DNA of 36,092 nt from Persicitalea sp038242095 (lineage in GTDB: Bacteria > Bacteroidota > Bacteroidia > Cytophagales > Spirosomataceae): positions 1-36,092 of the forward strand of contig JBBSSJ010000009.1 in assembly GCA_038242095.1 (NCBI GenBank). The letters are read 5' to 3'. Shown piece by piece: positions 7,420 through 15,900 of the stretch. How positions within the stretch are numbered: position 1 is the stretch's first letter; the number at the start of each line of letters is the position of its first letter. The translations under genes and the position numbers were made by a program. The notes beneath the pieces were generated by a model. That model searched no databases, had not been told where the DNA came from, and worked only from the letters and a program-made list of their open reading frames with translations.

Positions 7420-10400
7420 TTAGTTGAAAATATAGCGGATGCTTGCCTGCGCGCCCCAAGTCGTGGAAGCTGAAACCACGTTCTGGTAAGTTGTGGTAGG
7501 CAATTCTTTACCAGCTTCTGCAAGGCGGAAAACGGGCTGACCATCCTTAAGCGAGCGGTATTGCAGGATCGCTGCGTTGTTCACGGCCGTACGCTGGCGA
7601 ACACCCCAGCTCGATTTTAACAGGTTGGGTAAGTTCAGGATGTCCAGACCGACTTGAATCGTATTGCGCTTGCCGCCTACGTTGAGGTAGAAATCCTGCA
7701 AAACCCGAAAGTCGATGCGGTTATACCAGGGAGCCAGCGCGCCATTGCGCTCAGCGTACTCGCCCCTGTGCTTGCTTAGATACGAATCTTGATCAACGTA
7801 ATTAAAGAAGGCATCCGATTGCTGCTTCGCGGTGTACTTTATCGTTTTGTCGGAATTGAGTACGTCTTCGAAGAGAATCTCACCAGGATTTTTCGGTATA
7901 TACAGCAGGTCGGAGTTGAGACCATCGCCATTCAGGTCGCCGTTGTAGACGTACGAGTAACGACCCTGGCTTTGCCCTTCAAAAAACAGCGACACTGTAG
8001 TACCCATAAATCCCGCGTAGTCGGCGCGGTACGATATGGCACCGACTACGCGATGCGGCACAGCGTAGTCCGAGTAGGCGAGGGGCAAGTCATTCAGTCC
8101 ACCTACGGCCACATTGTTAGACCAGGCCGAAGCCGCTTGCGAACCGGGATTGCCGGTGCGGTCTTTCACGTTGTTAAAAGTGTAAGCCAGGTTAGCCGAC
8201 AGGCCTTTGCCAAAGTTTTTCTTCGCCGAAGCAGTCAGCGAAAGTCCGCCGCCGCCTGAAGTGTTGCCCAGTACCATCGCTTCCGAGATATTGGGCTCTA
8301 CGCGGCGGGTGTCGCGGGTGTACAACGGACGGTTGTCGGCGCCGATCAAAGAACTAACCGGATCGTTGTAGTTGATGTTGCGCTGATACACCGTTTGGAG
8401 TTCGCGCGAGTAAATAGCTTCCAGTGTTATGGATGCATCACCGGGCAATCGCTTATCGATGGCTAGGTTGGTACGCCATACCTGGGGCATCCGGAAATTG
8501 GGATCGACCGAAGCCAGGCTGGTAGGCGCCGACTGTCCCGCGTTTTGGGGCAGTTGGTCCAGGTGCGCCGCCGGGTTGGCATCGAAAGGATAGTCGACCA
8601 ATTTCTTAGGATCGGTGATTTCGATCGTATTCTGGATTACGCCGCTGTTGGAAGGTTGATTGGTAAACCACACAAACGGGATACGGCCGTTGAATACACC
8701 TGTACCGCCGCGCACTTGCAGACCTTTCTCCGTTTCGGAGTAGTTGAAACCCACGCGGGGTGAAATGGCTGCTTTGGAATTAGGCCACTGTCCGGTCGTA
8801 ATTTTTTCGCCATTCTTAAAAGTAAGCGAATCAGTAACGTACTTGTTCTCGATGGGCGCATCCGGGTAAACCGGCAGGTCGACGCGAATACCGGCCGTTA
8901 GTTTCAACTTGGGCGTGGCGCTGAATTCATCCTGCAAATAGGCCGAACCCTGGCCGAAGGTAAGCTCCGAAACCGGCGACGAAACGCCCGGCTGCAGGCT
9001 ATACGTGTAAGCGTAAGCGGTTGGTAGTTGTTTGGTGAGGAAATCCTCGACCGAGTTGAAGCGATAGTAGCTTGTGCCGTAGCGAAGGAAGCTGTTGGCG
9101 AAGTACATCTGCTCGTAAGAAACGCCACCCAAAATTGTGTGCTTACCCGCGTAATAGGTGAAGTTGTCGATGATGTTGAATACCTTATTCCTTACATCGT
9201 TGTTGTAGCTGAATAGCTCGTAGCCCAGGCTGATGTAGTTGTCCTTTTCTTTCCAAATGTCAACGAATGGGAAGTCGGCACTCTTGGAAGTACGGGTATC
9301 TTGGATAAAGGTGTAAGTACCCAAAAGCTGATTCGAGAACTTGCCATTAAAGGTCGAGTTCAACTCGGCGGCAATAGAACGGACGCTGTTCTGGAAACCG
9401 TAGTTGGTGTTTTGGTAAGTTAAAGCATTCTGGCTCACCCGGTTCGAGGAACCGCGGGGGTTTGGGGCCGAGCGGCCATTGACGATGTTGTCGTCGGTGT
9501 TGTTTACGTCGGAGTAGCGGATGTTGAACTTGTTAGATTGGTTGATGTTCCAGTCCAAACGCGCCACGAACTTGTAATTCTGCTGCGTAAAATTATTAGC
9601 GTAGTTTTCGTAAGGTCCCGTTTCGTAGCCGTACTCCTTACGGGCAAAGTCAGAAACGGCTTCCAGGTCGTCGGCGGTGGTGCGCGACACTTGCGGCCCG
9701 GTCAGGCCGGGGCGGCTTGCGACGAAGTTGAAGCCGGGACGGACGTTTTTCTCAAACTCACCATTCACGAAAAAGAACAGTTTATTTTTGATAATTGGCG
9801 CACCAAGGCTGAAACCATAGATTTGGTTTTTCGTTTTGTCGGCCTCTGGAAGATCTTCGCTACCTACCTTTGTACCGTTATACTTCTCATTACGGAAGTA
9901 CGTGTAGGCTGTTCCCTTCACCTGGTTGGTACCGCTCTTGGTAATCACATTGATGCCCGCTCCCGTGAAGTTGGCCTGGCGCACGTCGTAGGGCGCGATG
10001 TTGACCTGCACTTCCTCGATGGCGTCTAGTGAAATCGGCTGGGCGCTACCGCCGGGCAGATTGCTTGCACTCAAACCAAAGTTATTGTTAAAATTGGCGC
10101 CATCGATCGTAATGTTATTATAGCGTCCGTCGCGGCCGCCGAAGCTGTTGCCGTTGGACTGGGGCGTCAAGCGCGTGAAGTCGTCGATACTACGGCTGAT
10201 CGTCGGCAATGCCTTCAATTGCTCCGAGTTGATCGTGGTAGCGGCACCCGTCCGATCCGAACTGAACACGTCGCTGCGGTTGGTGCGTACGGTAACTTCC
10301 GACAACTGCGTGCCCTGGTCGCCCATCGTAAAATTGACGTTAGCCGAAGTACCCAGGTTCGCGATGATATCCTCCCGCGTCTGCTCCGTGTAGCCTACGT

Positions 10401-10665
10401 AGCTCACCGTCACTTTGTAGGGGCCGCCTACCCGCACCGAAGGAATGGTGTACCGGCCCGACTCGTTGGTGACCGTGCCGTACTGCGAACCTGAGGGCAA
10501 GTGCGTAGCCACCACCGTCGCGCCGGGTAGGCCTTCGTTTTTCTCGTCGGCAACGCGGCCCGTGATGGCCGAGGACGTCACCTGCGCCTGAGCGCCCATG
10601 AAAGTCAGCAGGAACGCCAGCAGCGTCATACCAACCGATTGAAGAAGTAGAGTCTTCCTGTTCAT
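7420..10665 (-). CDS. Oar-like TonB-dependent receptor with N-terminal carboxypeptidase-regulatory domain
   Basis: 1081-residue outer-membrane protein. A signal peptide (about residues 1-27, ending GAQAQ) is followed by a carboxypeptidase-regulatory-like beta-sandwich (ITGRVADEKNEGLPGATV through VSYVGYTEQ, about 33-100), a TonB plug (INSEQLKALPT, DDFTRLTPQS, ITIDGANFNNNFG) and a long beta-barrel ending in an aromatic-rich strand (SIRYIFN). Plug and barrel resemble Oar-type receptors rather than SusC. No SusD partner or surface lipoprotein is adjacent. It should take up or export an unidentified ligand using TonB energy. I start at ATG 10665 (MNRKTLLLQS); the open frame extends 22 codons further but without signal-peptide character. 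An intrinsic terminator follows the stop. selD is divergent, 310 bp away. Confidence 0.9.
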   Translation of the reverse strand: MNRKTLLLQSVGMTLLAFLLTFMGAQAQVTSSAITGRVADEKNEGLPGATVVATHLPSGSQYGTVTNESGRYTIPSVRVGGPYKVTVSYVGYTEQTREDIIANLGTSANVNFTMGDQGTQLSEVTVRTNRSDVFSSDRTGAATTINSEQLKALPTISRSIDDFTRLTPQSNGNSFGGRDGRYNNITIDGANFNNNFGLSASNLPGGSAQPISLDAIEEVQVNIAPYDVRQANFTGAGINVITKSGTNQVKGTAYTYFRNEKYNGTKVGSEDLPEADKTKNQIYGFSLGAPIIKNKLFFFVNGEFEKNVRPGFNFVASRPGLTGPQVSRTTADDLEAVSDFARKEYGYETGPYENYANNFTQQNYKFVARLDWNINQSNKFNIRYSDVNNTDDNIVNGRSAPNPRGSSNRVSQNALTYQNTNYGFQNSVRSIAAELNSTFNGKFSNQLLGTYTFIQDTRTSKSADFPFVDIWKEKDNYISLGYELFSYNNDVRNKVFNIIDNFTYYAGKHTILGGVSYEQMYFANSFLRYGTSYYRFNSVEDFLTKQLPTAYAYTYSLQPGVSSPVSELTFGQGSAYLQDEFSATPKLKLTAGIRVDLPVYPDAPIENKYVTDSLTFKNGEKITTGQWPNSKAAISPRVGFNYSETEKGLQVRGGTGVFNGRIPFVWFTNQPSNSGVIQNTIEITDPKKLVDYPFDANPAAHLDQLPQNAGQSAPTSLASVDPNFRMPQVWRTNLAIDKRLPGDASITLEAIYSRELQTVYQRNINYNDPVSSLIGADNRPLYTRDTRRVEPNISEAMVLGNTSGGGGLSLTASAKKNFGKGLSANLAYTFNNVKDRTGNPGSQAASAWSNNVAVGGLNDLPLAYSDYAVPHRVVGAISYRADYAGFMGTTVSLFFEGQSQGRYSYVYNGDLNGDGLNSDLLYIPKNPGEILFEDVLNSDKTIKYTAKQQSDAFFNYVDQDSYLSKHRGEYAERNGALAPWYNRIDFRVLQDFYLNVGGKRNTIQVGLDILNLPNLLKSSWGVRQRTAVNNAAILQYRSLKDGQPVFRLAEAGKELPTTTYQNVVSASTTWGAQASIRYIFN

Positions 10666-10975
10666 TGGATTGTGGGATTTGGTTTGATTGTTCGTTACCT
10701 TCCTGACGAAGGGTGATGATTTTGGGTGCAAAATAAGGGTAAATTTCTTTGTAAAACAAAAGCACCTATCCTATTAAAATACTAAAACCAACGACTTAAC
10801 TGCTTGATCTAGTGGAAAAATGCAGGATTGTGTCTCAAAACTTCAATATTCTTATGTGTTAAGGTTTTGTTAAGTTTTCTAAGGAGTTCCTGAGTTCTGA
10901 AAGATGAACTTTTTAGGGGTGAGAAGGTTTGTCTGCCTACCTTTGTTTTCTAAAGAAAGAAAAAAACGCCTTCTT
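10666..10975. other. divergent intergenic region between receptor gene and selD
   Basis: 310 bp with no coding potential. AT-rich in the centre. It holds the presumed promoters of both flanking genes; the only clear box is the plus-strand TACCTTTG at 10938. On the minus strand only imperfect boxes are visible (for example AAGTTTTG near 10838). No hairpin of note. Confidence 0.6.
10938..10945 (+). promoter_or_regulatory. Bacteroidota -7 box for selD
   Basis: TACCTTTG matches the TAnnTTTG consensus exactly and lies 30 bp before the selD ATG, implying a leader of about 25 nt. The -33 region is only a T-run near 10910-10914, so the call rests mainly on the -7 box. Confidence 0.42.
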
Positions 10976-12055
10976 ATGGACGCTCCAACCAATATAGATA
11001 CCGACACAGTAAAACTTACCCAATACAGCCACGGCGCGGGTTGCGGCTGCAAGATCTCCCCCCAAATTCTCGACAAAATCCTGCACGGCAACGATTCCTC
11101 GGCGGTGTTCGCCGGGTTGCTCTCGTTCGATACCAGTACTTTGCTGGTAGGTAATCATTCTCGCGATGACGCCGCCGTGATGGACCTCGGCAACGGCGAT
11201 GCCATCATCAGTACCACCGACTTTTTCATGCCCATCGTTGATGACCCCTATGATTTTGGACGTATTGCCTCGGCCAATGCCATTTCGGATGTCTACGCCA
11301 TGGGTGGAACTCCCCTCATGGCTATTGCTATTTTGGGCTGGCCCATCGACAAGCTCGCTCCTGAAATTGCCGGGCGCGTCATTGAAGGCAGCCGGGCAAT
11401 CTGCGCCGAGGCTGGCATTCCGCTGGCGGGCGGCCACAGCATCGACAGCCCCGAGCCAATTTTCGGCCTGGCCGTCACGGGGCGCGTTGCGGTGCAGCAC
11501 TTGAAGCGCAACGACACGGCTACCGAAGGCAACTTGCTGTATCTGACCAAAAAAATTGGCGTCGGTATCCTGACTACCGCCCAAAAGAAGGGCCTGCTCC
11601 GGCCCGAGCACGCCCACCTCGCCGCCGACCAAATGCGACAGCTCAACAAAGTGGGGGTGGCGCTGGGCGCGCTGGAATCGGTGAAGGCGCTTACCGACGT
11701 GACGGGCTTCGGCCTGCTGGGGCACCTTATAGAAATGGCTGGCGGTAGCGGACTCAGCGCGGTAATTGACTTCGACAAAGTACCCAAGCTACCTTTCATC
11801 GAGGATTATCTGGCCCAGAAATCCTATCCCGGCGGTACGGTGCGTAACTGGCAAAGCTACGGTCATAAAGTCGCCGAGCTGACCGAAACCCAGCGCTATA
11901 TTCTGGCCGATCCCCAAACAAGTGGTGGCCTGCTCATCGCCGTGACACCCGAAGGACAGGCGGACCTGGAAAGCATCCTGCGCACCTTTAACATCGAAGC
12001 CGAGCCGATAGGGATACTGGTGGCGCAACGGGAAAAGACTGTTTATTTGGGTTAA
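10976..12055 (+). CDS. selD: selenide, water dikinase (selenophosphate synthase)
   Basis: 359 residues. Makes selenophosphate from selenide and ATP; cytoplasmic. It is highly similar to the Escherichia coli enzyme along its whole length: LTQYSHGAGCGCKIS near the N-terminus with catalytic Cys23 and Lys26, DDAAVMDLGNGD, ISTTDFFMPIVDDP, GGHSIDSPEPIFGLAVTG, MTDVTGFGLLGHL-like and DPQTSGGLL. The catalytic position is Cys, not selenocysteine. ATG 10976 (MDAPTN) is chosen; the frame is open 24 codons upstream, but those residues lie over the promoter box. No selA, selB or mnmH is in the window, so use of selenophosphate (selenocysteine or 2-selenouridine in tRNA) cannot be told from here. The hydrolase gene follows 75 bp later. 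Confidence 0.97.
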   Translation: MDAPTNIDTDTVKLTQYSHGAGCGCKISPQILDKILHGNDSSAVFAGLLSFDTSTLLVGNHSRDDAAVMDLGNGDAIISTTDFFMPIVDDPYDFGRIASANAISDVYAMGGTPLMAIAILGWPIDKLAPEIAGRVIEGSRAICAEAGIPLAGGHSIDSPEPIFGLAVTGRVAVQHLKRNDTATEGNLLYLTKKIGVGILTTAQKKGLLRPEHAHLAADQMRQLNKVGVALGALESVKALTDVTGFGLLGHLIEMAGGSGLSAVIDFDKVPKLPFIEDYLAQKSYPGGTVRNWQSYGHKVAELTETQRYILADPQTSGGLLIAVTPEGQADLESILRTFNIEAEPIGILVAQREKTVYLG

Positions 12056-12096
12056 ACGGTCAACGGCGAAAGGGTACTGGACCTAGGCATCGTTCG

Positions 12097-12115
12097 AACT
12101 CTGTGAAACTCTGTG
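12097..12115. repeat. AACTCTGTG direct repeat before the hydrolase gene
   Basis: Two AACTCTGTG units at 12097-12105 and 12107-12115, period 10, ending 15 bp before the hydrolase ATG. The style resembles a degenerate CTTTGTG/CTCTGTG repeat seen again near 31504-31530. Confidence 0.5.
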
Positions 12116-12130
12116 TCCCCAAGAAAAACC

Positions 12131-12898
12131 ATGAAATTAAACTTTAAGAAAGTAGGGCAAGGCAGTCAGCCGCTTGTTATTCTGCACGGTTTCTTTGGCT
12201 CGCTGGATAACTGGTCGACGGTTAGCAAGGCCATTGCCGACTTAGGCTACGTGGTGTACCTCGTCGACCAGCGCAACCACGGTCGCTCGCCGCACACGGC
12301 GGATTTTACCTACGAGGCCATGTCGGCGGATTTGGCAGAATTTATTAAAGATCACGCATTGGAAAATCCAATACTGATCGGCCACTCGATGGGGGGTAAA
12401 ACGGTGATGCAATACGCCGAGACTTACCCCGGCACCTACGACAAACTAGTCGTCGTGGACATTGGCCCCAAGGTCTACCCGCCACACCACGATTCCCTCA
12501 TCACCGGACTGAATGCCTTGCCGCTGGCCGAAATCACCGACCGCCAACAGGCCGATGACTTATTCAGCGCCTACGAGTCTAATCTTGGTGTGCGGCAGTT
12601 TTTACTGAAAAACCTTTACCGCTCCGGAGCCGGAGGCTACGACTTTCGCTTCAATTTACCTGTCTTGACGGAATCGCAAGCTGCTATCGGCGCGGAGATT
12701 CCAAGATTGCGCGTGGTAAGCGAGCCCACACTATTCTTGCGGGGAGCGCTTTCGGGCTACGTCGAGGATGAGGATTGGGCCGGGATTCATGAAATGTTTC
12801 CCAACGCCGAACTGGTCACGATACCCAAGGCCAGCCATTGGGTCCACGCCGAGCAGCCGAAAGCTTTTGTGGCAGCGTTGGCGGCTTTTCTGGCCTAA
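12131..12898 (+). CDS. alpha/beta-fold hydrolase (YbfF-like esterase)
   Basis: 255 residues, no signal peptide. Alpha/beta hydrolase with HGFFGS oxyanion motif at 19-24, nucleophile elbow GHSMGG with Ser86, and the catalytic His in ASHWVHAEQP near the C-terminus. The DQRNHGRSPH stretch is typical of the YbfF/ABHD11 branch, whose members are acyl-ester or thioester hydrolases. The acid is probably Asp or Glu in the VEDED region or just before. ATG 12131 is used because LNFKK matches the first strand; a GTG at 12113 would add six residues. It may be co-transcribed with selD (75 bp), but the direct repeat between them suggests separate signals. Substrate unknown. Confidence 0.9.
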   Translation: MKLNFKKVGQGSQPLVILHGFFGSLDNWSTVSKAIADLGYVVYLVDQRNHGRSPHTADFTYEAMSADLAEFIKDHALENPILIGHSMGGKTVMQYAETYPGTYDKLVVVDIGPKVYPPHHDSLITGLNALPLAEITDRQQADDLFSAYESNLGVRQFLLKNLYRSGAGGYDFRFNLPVLTESQAAIGAEIPRLRVVSEPTLFLRGALSGYVEDEDWAGIHEMFPNAELVTIPKASHWVHAEQPKAFVAALAAFLA

Positions 12899-12901
12899 CA
12901 T

Positions 12902-12916
12902 AACGCTGTCAGCGTT
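12902..12916. repeat. AACGCTG palindrome
   Basis: Perfect 7+1+7 palindrome AACGCTGTCAGCGTT immediately after the hydrolase stop and 18 bp from the stop of the convergent lipoprotein gene. Its right 12 nt are the exact reverse complement of 13567-13578 on the other side of the lipoprotein gene. Confidence 0.7.
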
Positions 12917-12934
12917 GAAGTGGAGCGTTGTAGT

Positions 12935-13360
12935 TTACAGTAATCGCCGATAGCGTGTGGCAAAACCGCCACAACTAATCCAAATCAGACTCTTTTCGGT
13001 GATTTGTAGCTCTACGGTATTGCAAGGTGCGCAACTCGCCAGCGCGCAATAAAAGGCAAATTTGACGGGAGACTTTGGCTCGATCGGAAACAGCTTCCCG
13101 CCGATCAGGAAGTTCTTGGGCGGACAGCAAAAACCTTCACCGTTCTTGTCCAAAGGCACGCCGTCGGCGCGGATAAGCAACGAAATTTCCCCGTTTGTGG
13201 AGTCTGCCACCCAGACCGTTTTGCCGTTCTCTTTGGTTTGATGCCCGGTTTGTTCCCATTTACCTTCAAGAAGTTGCAAGGTTTTTGGATCGATGTCTTT
13301 GTCGCTTTGACAACTCAGCATTCCGAGGAGTAATAATAATAAATAGGCTGTTTTCTTCAT
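12935..13360 (-). CDS. small exported lipoprotein of unknown function
   Basis: 141 residues. A hydrophobic leader with a lipobox (LGMLSC, Cys17) indicates a lipoprotein. The mature part begins with a lipocalin-like stretch (LLEGKWEQTGHQT) and contains six Cys (paired as CC, then C, C-x2-C, and one near the end), probably disulfide-bonded in the periplasm or at the surface. No family was recognised; small Cytophagales lipocalin-like lipoproteins look similar. ATG 13360 is clear from the signal peptide, although the frame is open to 13609. The gene sits alone between convergent hydrolase and upstream sulfatase genes and is bordered on both sides by AACGCTG-type inverted repeats. Confidence 0.78.
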   Translation of the reverse strand: MKKTAYLLLLLLGMLSCQSDKDIDPKTLQLLEGKWEQTGHQTKENGKTVWVADSTNGEISLLIRADGVPLDKNGEGFCCPPKNFLIGGKLFPIEPKSPVKFAFYCALASCAPCNTVELQITEKSLIWISCGGFATRYRRLL

Positions 13361-13566
13361 TTTCGCTTGGGTGTGAATAATAGGTTGAAAAAATCGCTGA
13401 TGGCACTCCGCTGGTAATCCACGCTCTACCGCGTCCCTACCAACGGTTGCGCTTCTTCTGGCAATATGGCGTAGCATTTTATGGCGTACTTCACCTGGTT
13501 TTTTACAGGGAGACGGTTCGACAGAAAAAGGTTGGAAATTGAATAAAAAATACCTTTGGCAAAAAT

Positions 13567-13613
13567 AACGCTGACAGCCAATTCCATTGCAGGTTCTAAC
13601 CGCTGTCATCGTT
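13567..13613. repeat. AACGCTGACAGC hairpin
   Basis: Arms 13567-13578 (AACGCTGACAGC) and 13602-13613 (GCTGTCATCGTT) pair in 11 of 12 positions around a 23-nt loop. The left arm is the exact inverse of 12905-12916. There is no T-run, so it is not a standard terminator. Confidence 0.7.
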
Positions 13614-13629
13614 AGCGTTCGGAACGCTA
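13613..13629. repeat. TAGCGTTC palindrome
   Basis: Perfect 8+1+8 palindrome TAGCGTTC-G-GAACGCTA, abutting the preceding hairpin and 14 bp past the sulfatase stop. A further CAGCGCTG palindrome follows at 13631-13638. This may act as a strong stem at the 3' end of the sulfatase transcript. Confidence 0.65.
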
Positions 13630-13643
13630 CCAGCGCTGATGAG

Positions 13644-15107
13644 TCAGCGTTGCGTAGGCATCTTCGCTTCCGTCCGTTCCAAAAATGCGTCCAACTTCCC
13701 GCGCAGCTCCTGCCTTTTTTTCGGTAATCGCGCGGCTACGTTGCGGGTTTCGGCGATGTCGTCTTTTAGGTTGTAAAGCTCATCGGAATCGTCTTCGTAG
13801 TTGTGGATCAGTTTCCAATAGCCACTCCGTACGATGCTGTGCGGCGTTACTTCCTCGTAGCGGTAATGCGGAAAATGCCAAAATAGATCCCGCGTCGGCA
13901 ACGGCTTTCCGGTGCGCACGTGGCTAAGCAGACTAACGCCATCGTTGGGGATGTCGCGATCGGGTTGTGTACCGGCAATTTCCAAAATCGTGTTGAAAAT
14001 ATCCATCGTAATCACCGGGCTACCCGATACGCGCGGCGCGATTTGGCCCGGACAACTCACGATTAAAGGCACCCGGATGCCGCCCTCGTAGGGAAATCCC
14101 TTGCCGCTGCGTAAAGGCGGATTATGGGTGATCGGATTTTTGGGATCTCCTTCCAAACCGCCATTGTCCGACGTAAAAATTACTAACGTGTTCTCTAGTA
14201 AATCCTGCGCTTTCAATTCGGCCAGGATACGGCCCACGTTTTGGTCCAGGCTCTCGATCATGGCAGCGTAGGTCGCGTTGCCCTGGCCGTTCGACGGCGC
14301 TTTGGCTTTGTATTTAGCCACCAGTTCCGGCTTACCGCCCAATGGGGTATGTACGGCGTAGGGCGCGTAATTGATGAAAAAGGGTTTGGCTTTGTTCTTG
14401 CGAATAAGGCCGATCACTTCGTCGCCCTCGCGGTCGGTCAGGTACTCGCCCGTTTTGCGCGGCGGCAGGGTGGGTATGCCCTTGGTGCGGTCGTTTTCGT
14501 AAGGATCGAAATAGGAGGGCGGCTGCCCAAAATCGCACCCGCCAATGTTAACGTCGAAGCCTTGCTTCTCTGGGTAGAAAGGCTCGCTGCCCAAATGCCA
14601 CTTACCCACAAAAGCCGTAGCGTAGCCCCGTTCCTTCAGATACTCGGCCGTGGTTTTCTCGGCCAATGGCAGCTCGAACGGAATCGAAGGCACGATTAGT
14701 TTTTGGGTCAAATCACGCTCGTATTCTGCCTTGCTTTTTCCGCCGTACTCCGCCGAGGCGTTTTGAAAACTAGCCCTGATCCAATCGGTGATACCCGTGC
14801 GGGCGGCATACTTGCCCGTCATGAGCGCCGCGCGCGAGGGCGAGCAAATGGATGCTGCCGCGTAGGCATCGGTGAATCTTACGCCGGCGGCGGCGAGCGC
14901 GTCGATATTGGGCGTTTCATAGAATTGGCTGCCGTAGCTGCTCAAATCGGCCCAACCGAGATCATCGACAAAAATAAGGAGAATGTTGGGTGGAGCCGGT
15001 ACGGAGGTAGCGGTTGTGGAAAACGGCTTTCCGGCCGTAAGTGATAAAAAAATTAAGAGAATAGCCGCCGCCGTCGCTCCGCGTGAAATGGTTCTAAAAC
15101 GCTTCAT
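13644..15107 (-). CDS. secreted sulfatase (formylglycine-dependent, arylsulfatase type)
   Basis: 487 residues. A basic start and hydrophobic stretch (about residues 8-26) look like a signal peptide. The catalytic domain opens with NILLIFVDDLGWADL (metal Asp48/Asp49). The sulfatase signature CSPSRAALMTG has Cys88 as the residue converted to formylglycine. GKWHLG near 168 and TSDNGG near 315 complete the active site. It should hydrolyse sulfate esters of a carbohydrate or aryl compound in the periplasm or outside. An anaerobic- or FGE-type maturase would be needed and is not in the window. No sulfated-glycan PUL surrounds it. It is divergent from the RsmI-like gene (55 bp). Confidence 0.95.
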   Translation of the reverse strand: MKRFRTISRGATAAAILLIFLSLTAGKPFSTTATSVPAPPNILLIFVDDLGWADLSSYGSQFYETPNIDALAAAGVRFTDAYAAASICSPSRAALMTGKYAARTGITDWIRASFQNASAEYGGKSKAEYERDLTQKLIVPSIPFELPLAEKTTAEYLKERGYATAFVGKWHLGSEPFYPEKQGFDVNIGGCDFGQPPSYFDPYENDRTKGIPTLPPRKTGEYLTDREGDEVIGLIRKNKAKPFFINYAPYAVHTPLGGKPELVAKYKAKAPSNGQGNATYAAMIESLDQNVGRILAELKAQDLLENTLVIFTSDNGGLEGDPKNPITHNPPLRSGKGFPYEGGIRVPLIVSCPGQIAPRVSGSPVITMDIFNTILEIAGTQPDRDIPNDGVSLLSHVRTGKPLPTRDLFWHFPHYRYEEVTPHSIVRSGYWKLIHNYEDDSDELYNLKDDIAETRNVAARLPKKRQELRGKLDAFLERTEAKMPTQR

Positions 15108-15162
15108 GCTTTCGGATTGAGATTAAAAAGGGGTTATTTTGTAAAAAATTCAATTTGTAAAA

Positions 15163-15900
15163 ATGTCCAGTCAAACGCAAAAATCCCCCCCCACCCTTTT
15201 CCTCATTCCCACTGTTTTGGCCGAAGGGACGGCGGCACAAGTACTCAGCCCGCAGGTATCGGAGGTCATCGGGCAGCTCGATTACTTCTTCGCTGAGGAG
15301 CTTCGCACCGCCCGGCGGTTCGTAAGCGGACTGCGGTTGGGGCGCGTGATCGAGGACCTTACTTTTTATGAACTTAACAAAAAGACCCCCGAAAGAGCCG
15401 TCGCTGCCCAACTTCGCGCCCTGCCCGCCGGAGCCGACATCGGCATATTGTCGGAAGCGGGCTGTCCGGGCGTGGCGGATCCCGGGGCGGTAGCCGTGCG
15501 GCTGGCGCACGAAATGGGCATGAATGTGGTGCCCCTGGTAGGGCCGTCGAGCATACTTCTGGGGCTGATGGCCTCAGGGCTGAGCGGGCAGTCGTTTGCG
15601 TTTCACGGATACCTGCCCATCGATAAGACCGATCGGCTCAAGGCGTTGTTGTTTCTCGAAAAGGACGCGCGGGAATTCGGGCAAACCCAAATATTTATGG
15701 AAACGCCCTTCCGCAATAACCACATGATGGAGACGCTGCTGGAAGCCTGCCAGCCCGACACGCTGCTTTGCGTGGCCAGCAACCTTACCGCGCCGGACGC
15801 GTACGTCAAAACGCAATCGATGCAGCAGTGGCGTGATTCGACGCGCTCCGGCAAAAAACTGGACCTTCACAAACAGCCGACGATATTCTTATTAGGTTGA
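15163..15900 (+). CDS. RsmI-like SAM-dependent methyltransferase (short form)
   Basis: 245 residues of the tetrapyrrole-methylase fold. Typical features are LFLIPTVLAEG at the N-terminus, FFAEELRTARRF, GILSEAGCPGVADPG (SAM loop, near residue 103) and VPLVGPSSILLGLMASG. It is closest in layout to RsmI (16S rRNA 2'-O-methylation at C1402), but it lacks the usual C-terminal helix-turn-helix extension of about 40 residues and starts with LIPTVL rather than the RsmI LYLVATPIGN-like stretch. Bacteroidota often carry such a short paralog beside a full RsmI. Substrate therefore uncertain. ATG 15163 fits. Two small hairpins follow the stop codon. Confidence 0.85.
   Translation: MSSQTQKSPPTLFLIPTVLAEGTAAQVLSPQVSEVIGQLDYFFAEELRTARRFVSGLRLGRVIEDLTFYELNKKTPERAVAAQLRALPAGADIGILSEAGCPGVADPGAVAVRLAHEMGMNVVPLVGPSSILLGLMASGLSGQSFAFHGYLPIDKTDRLKALLFLEKDAREFGQTQIFMETPFRNNHMMETLLEACQPDTLLCVASNLTAPDAYVKTQSMQQWRDSTRSGKKLDLHKQPTIFLLG

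Noticed and set aside
10937..11725. Long minus-strand open frame inside selD.
   Set aside because: Antisense shadow; selD matches its family end to end.
12935..13609. A longer protein extending the lipoprotein gene upstream to 13609.
   Set aside because: The extra 83 residues have no family likeness and run through the repeat region; the signal peptide and lipobox fix the start at 13360.
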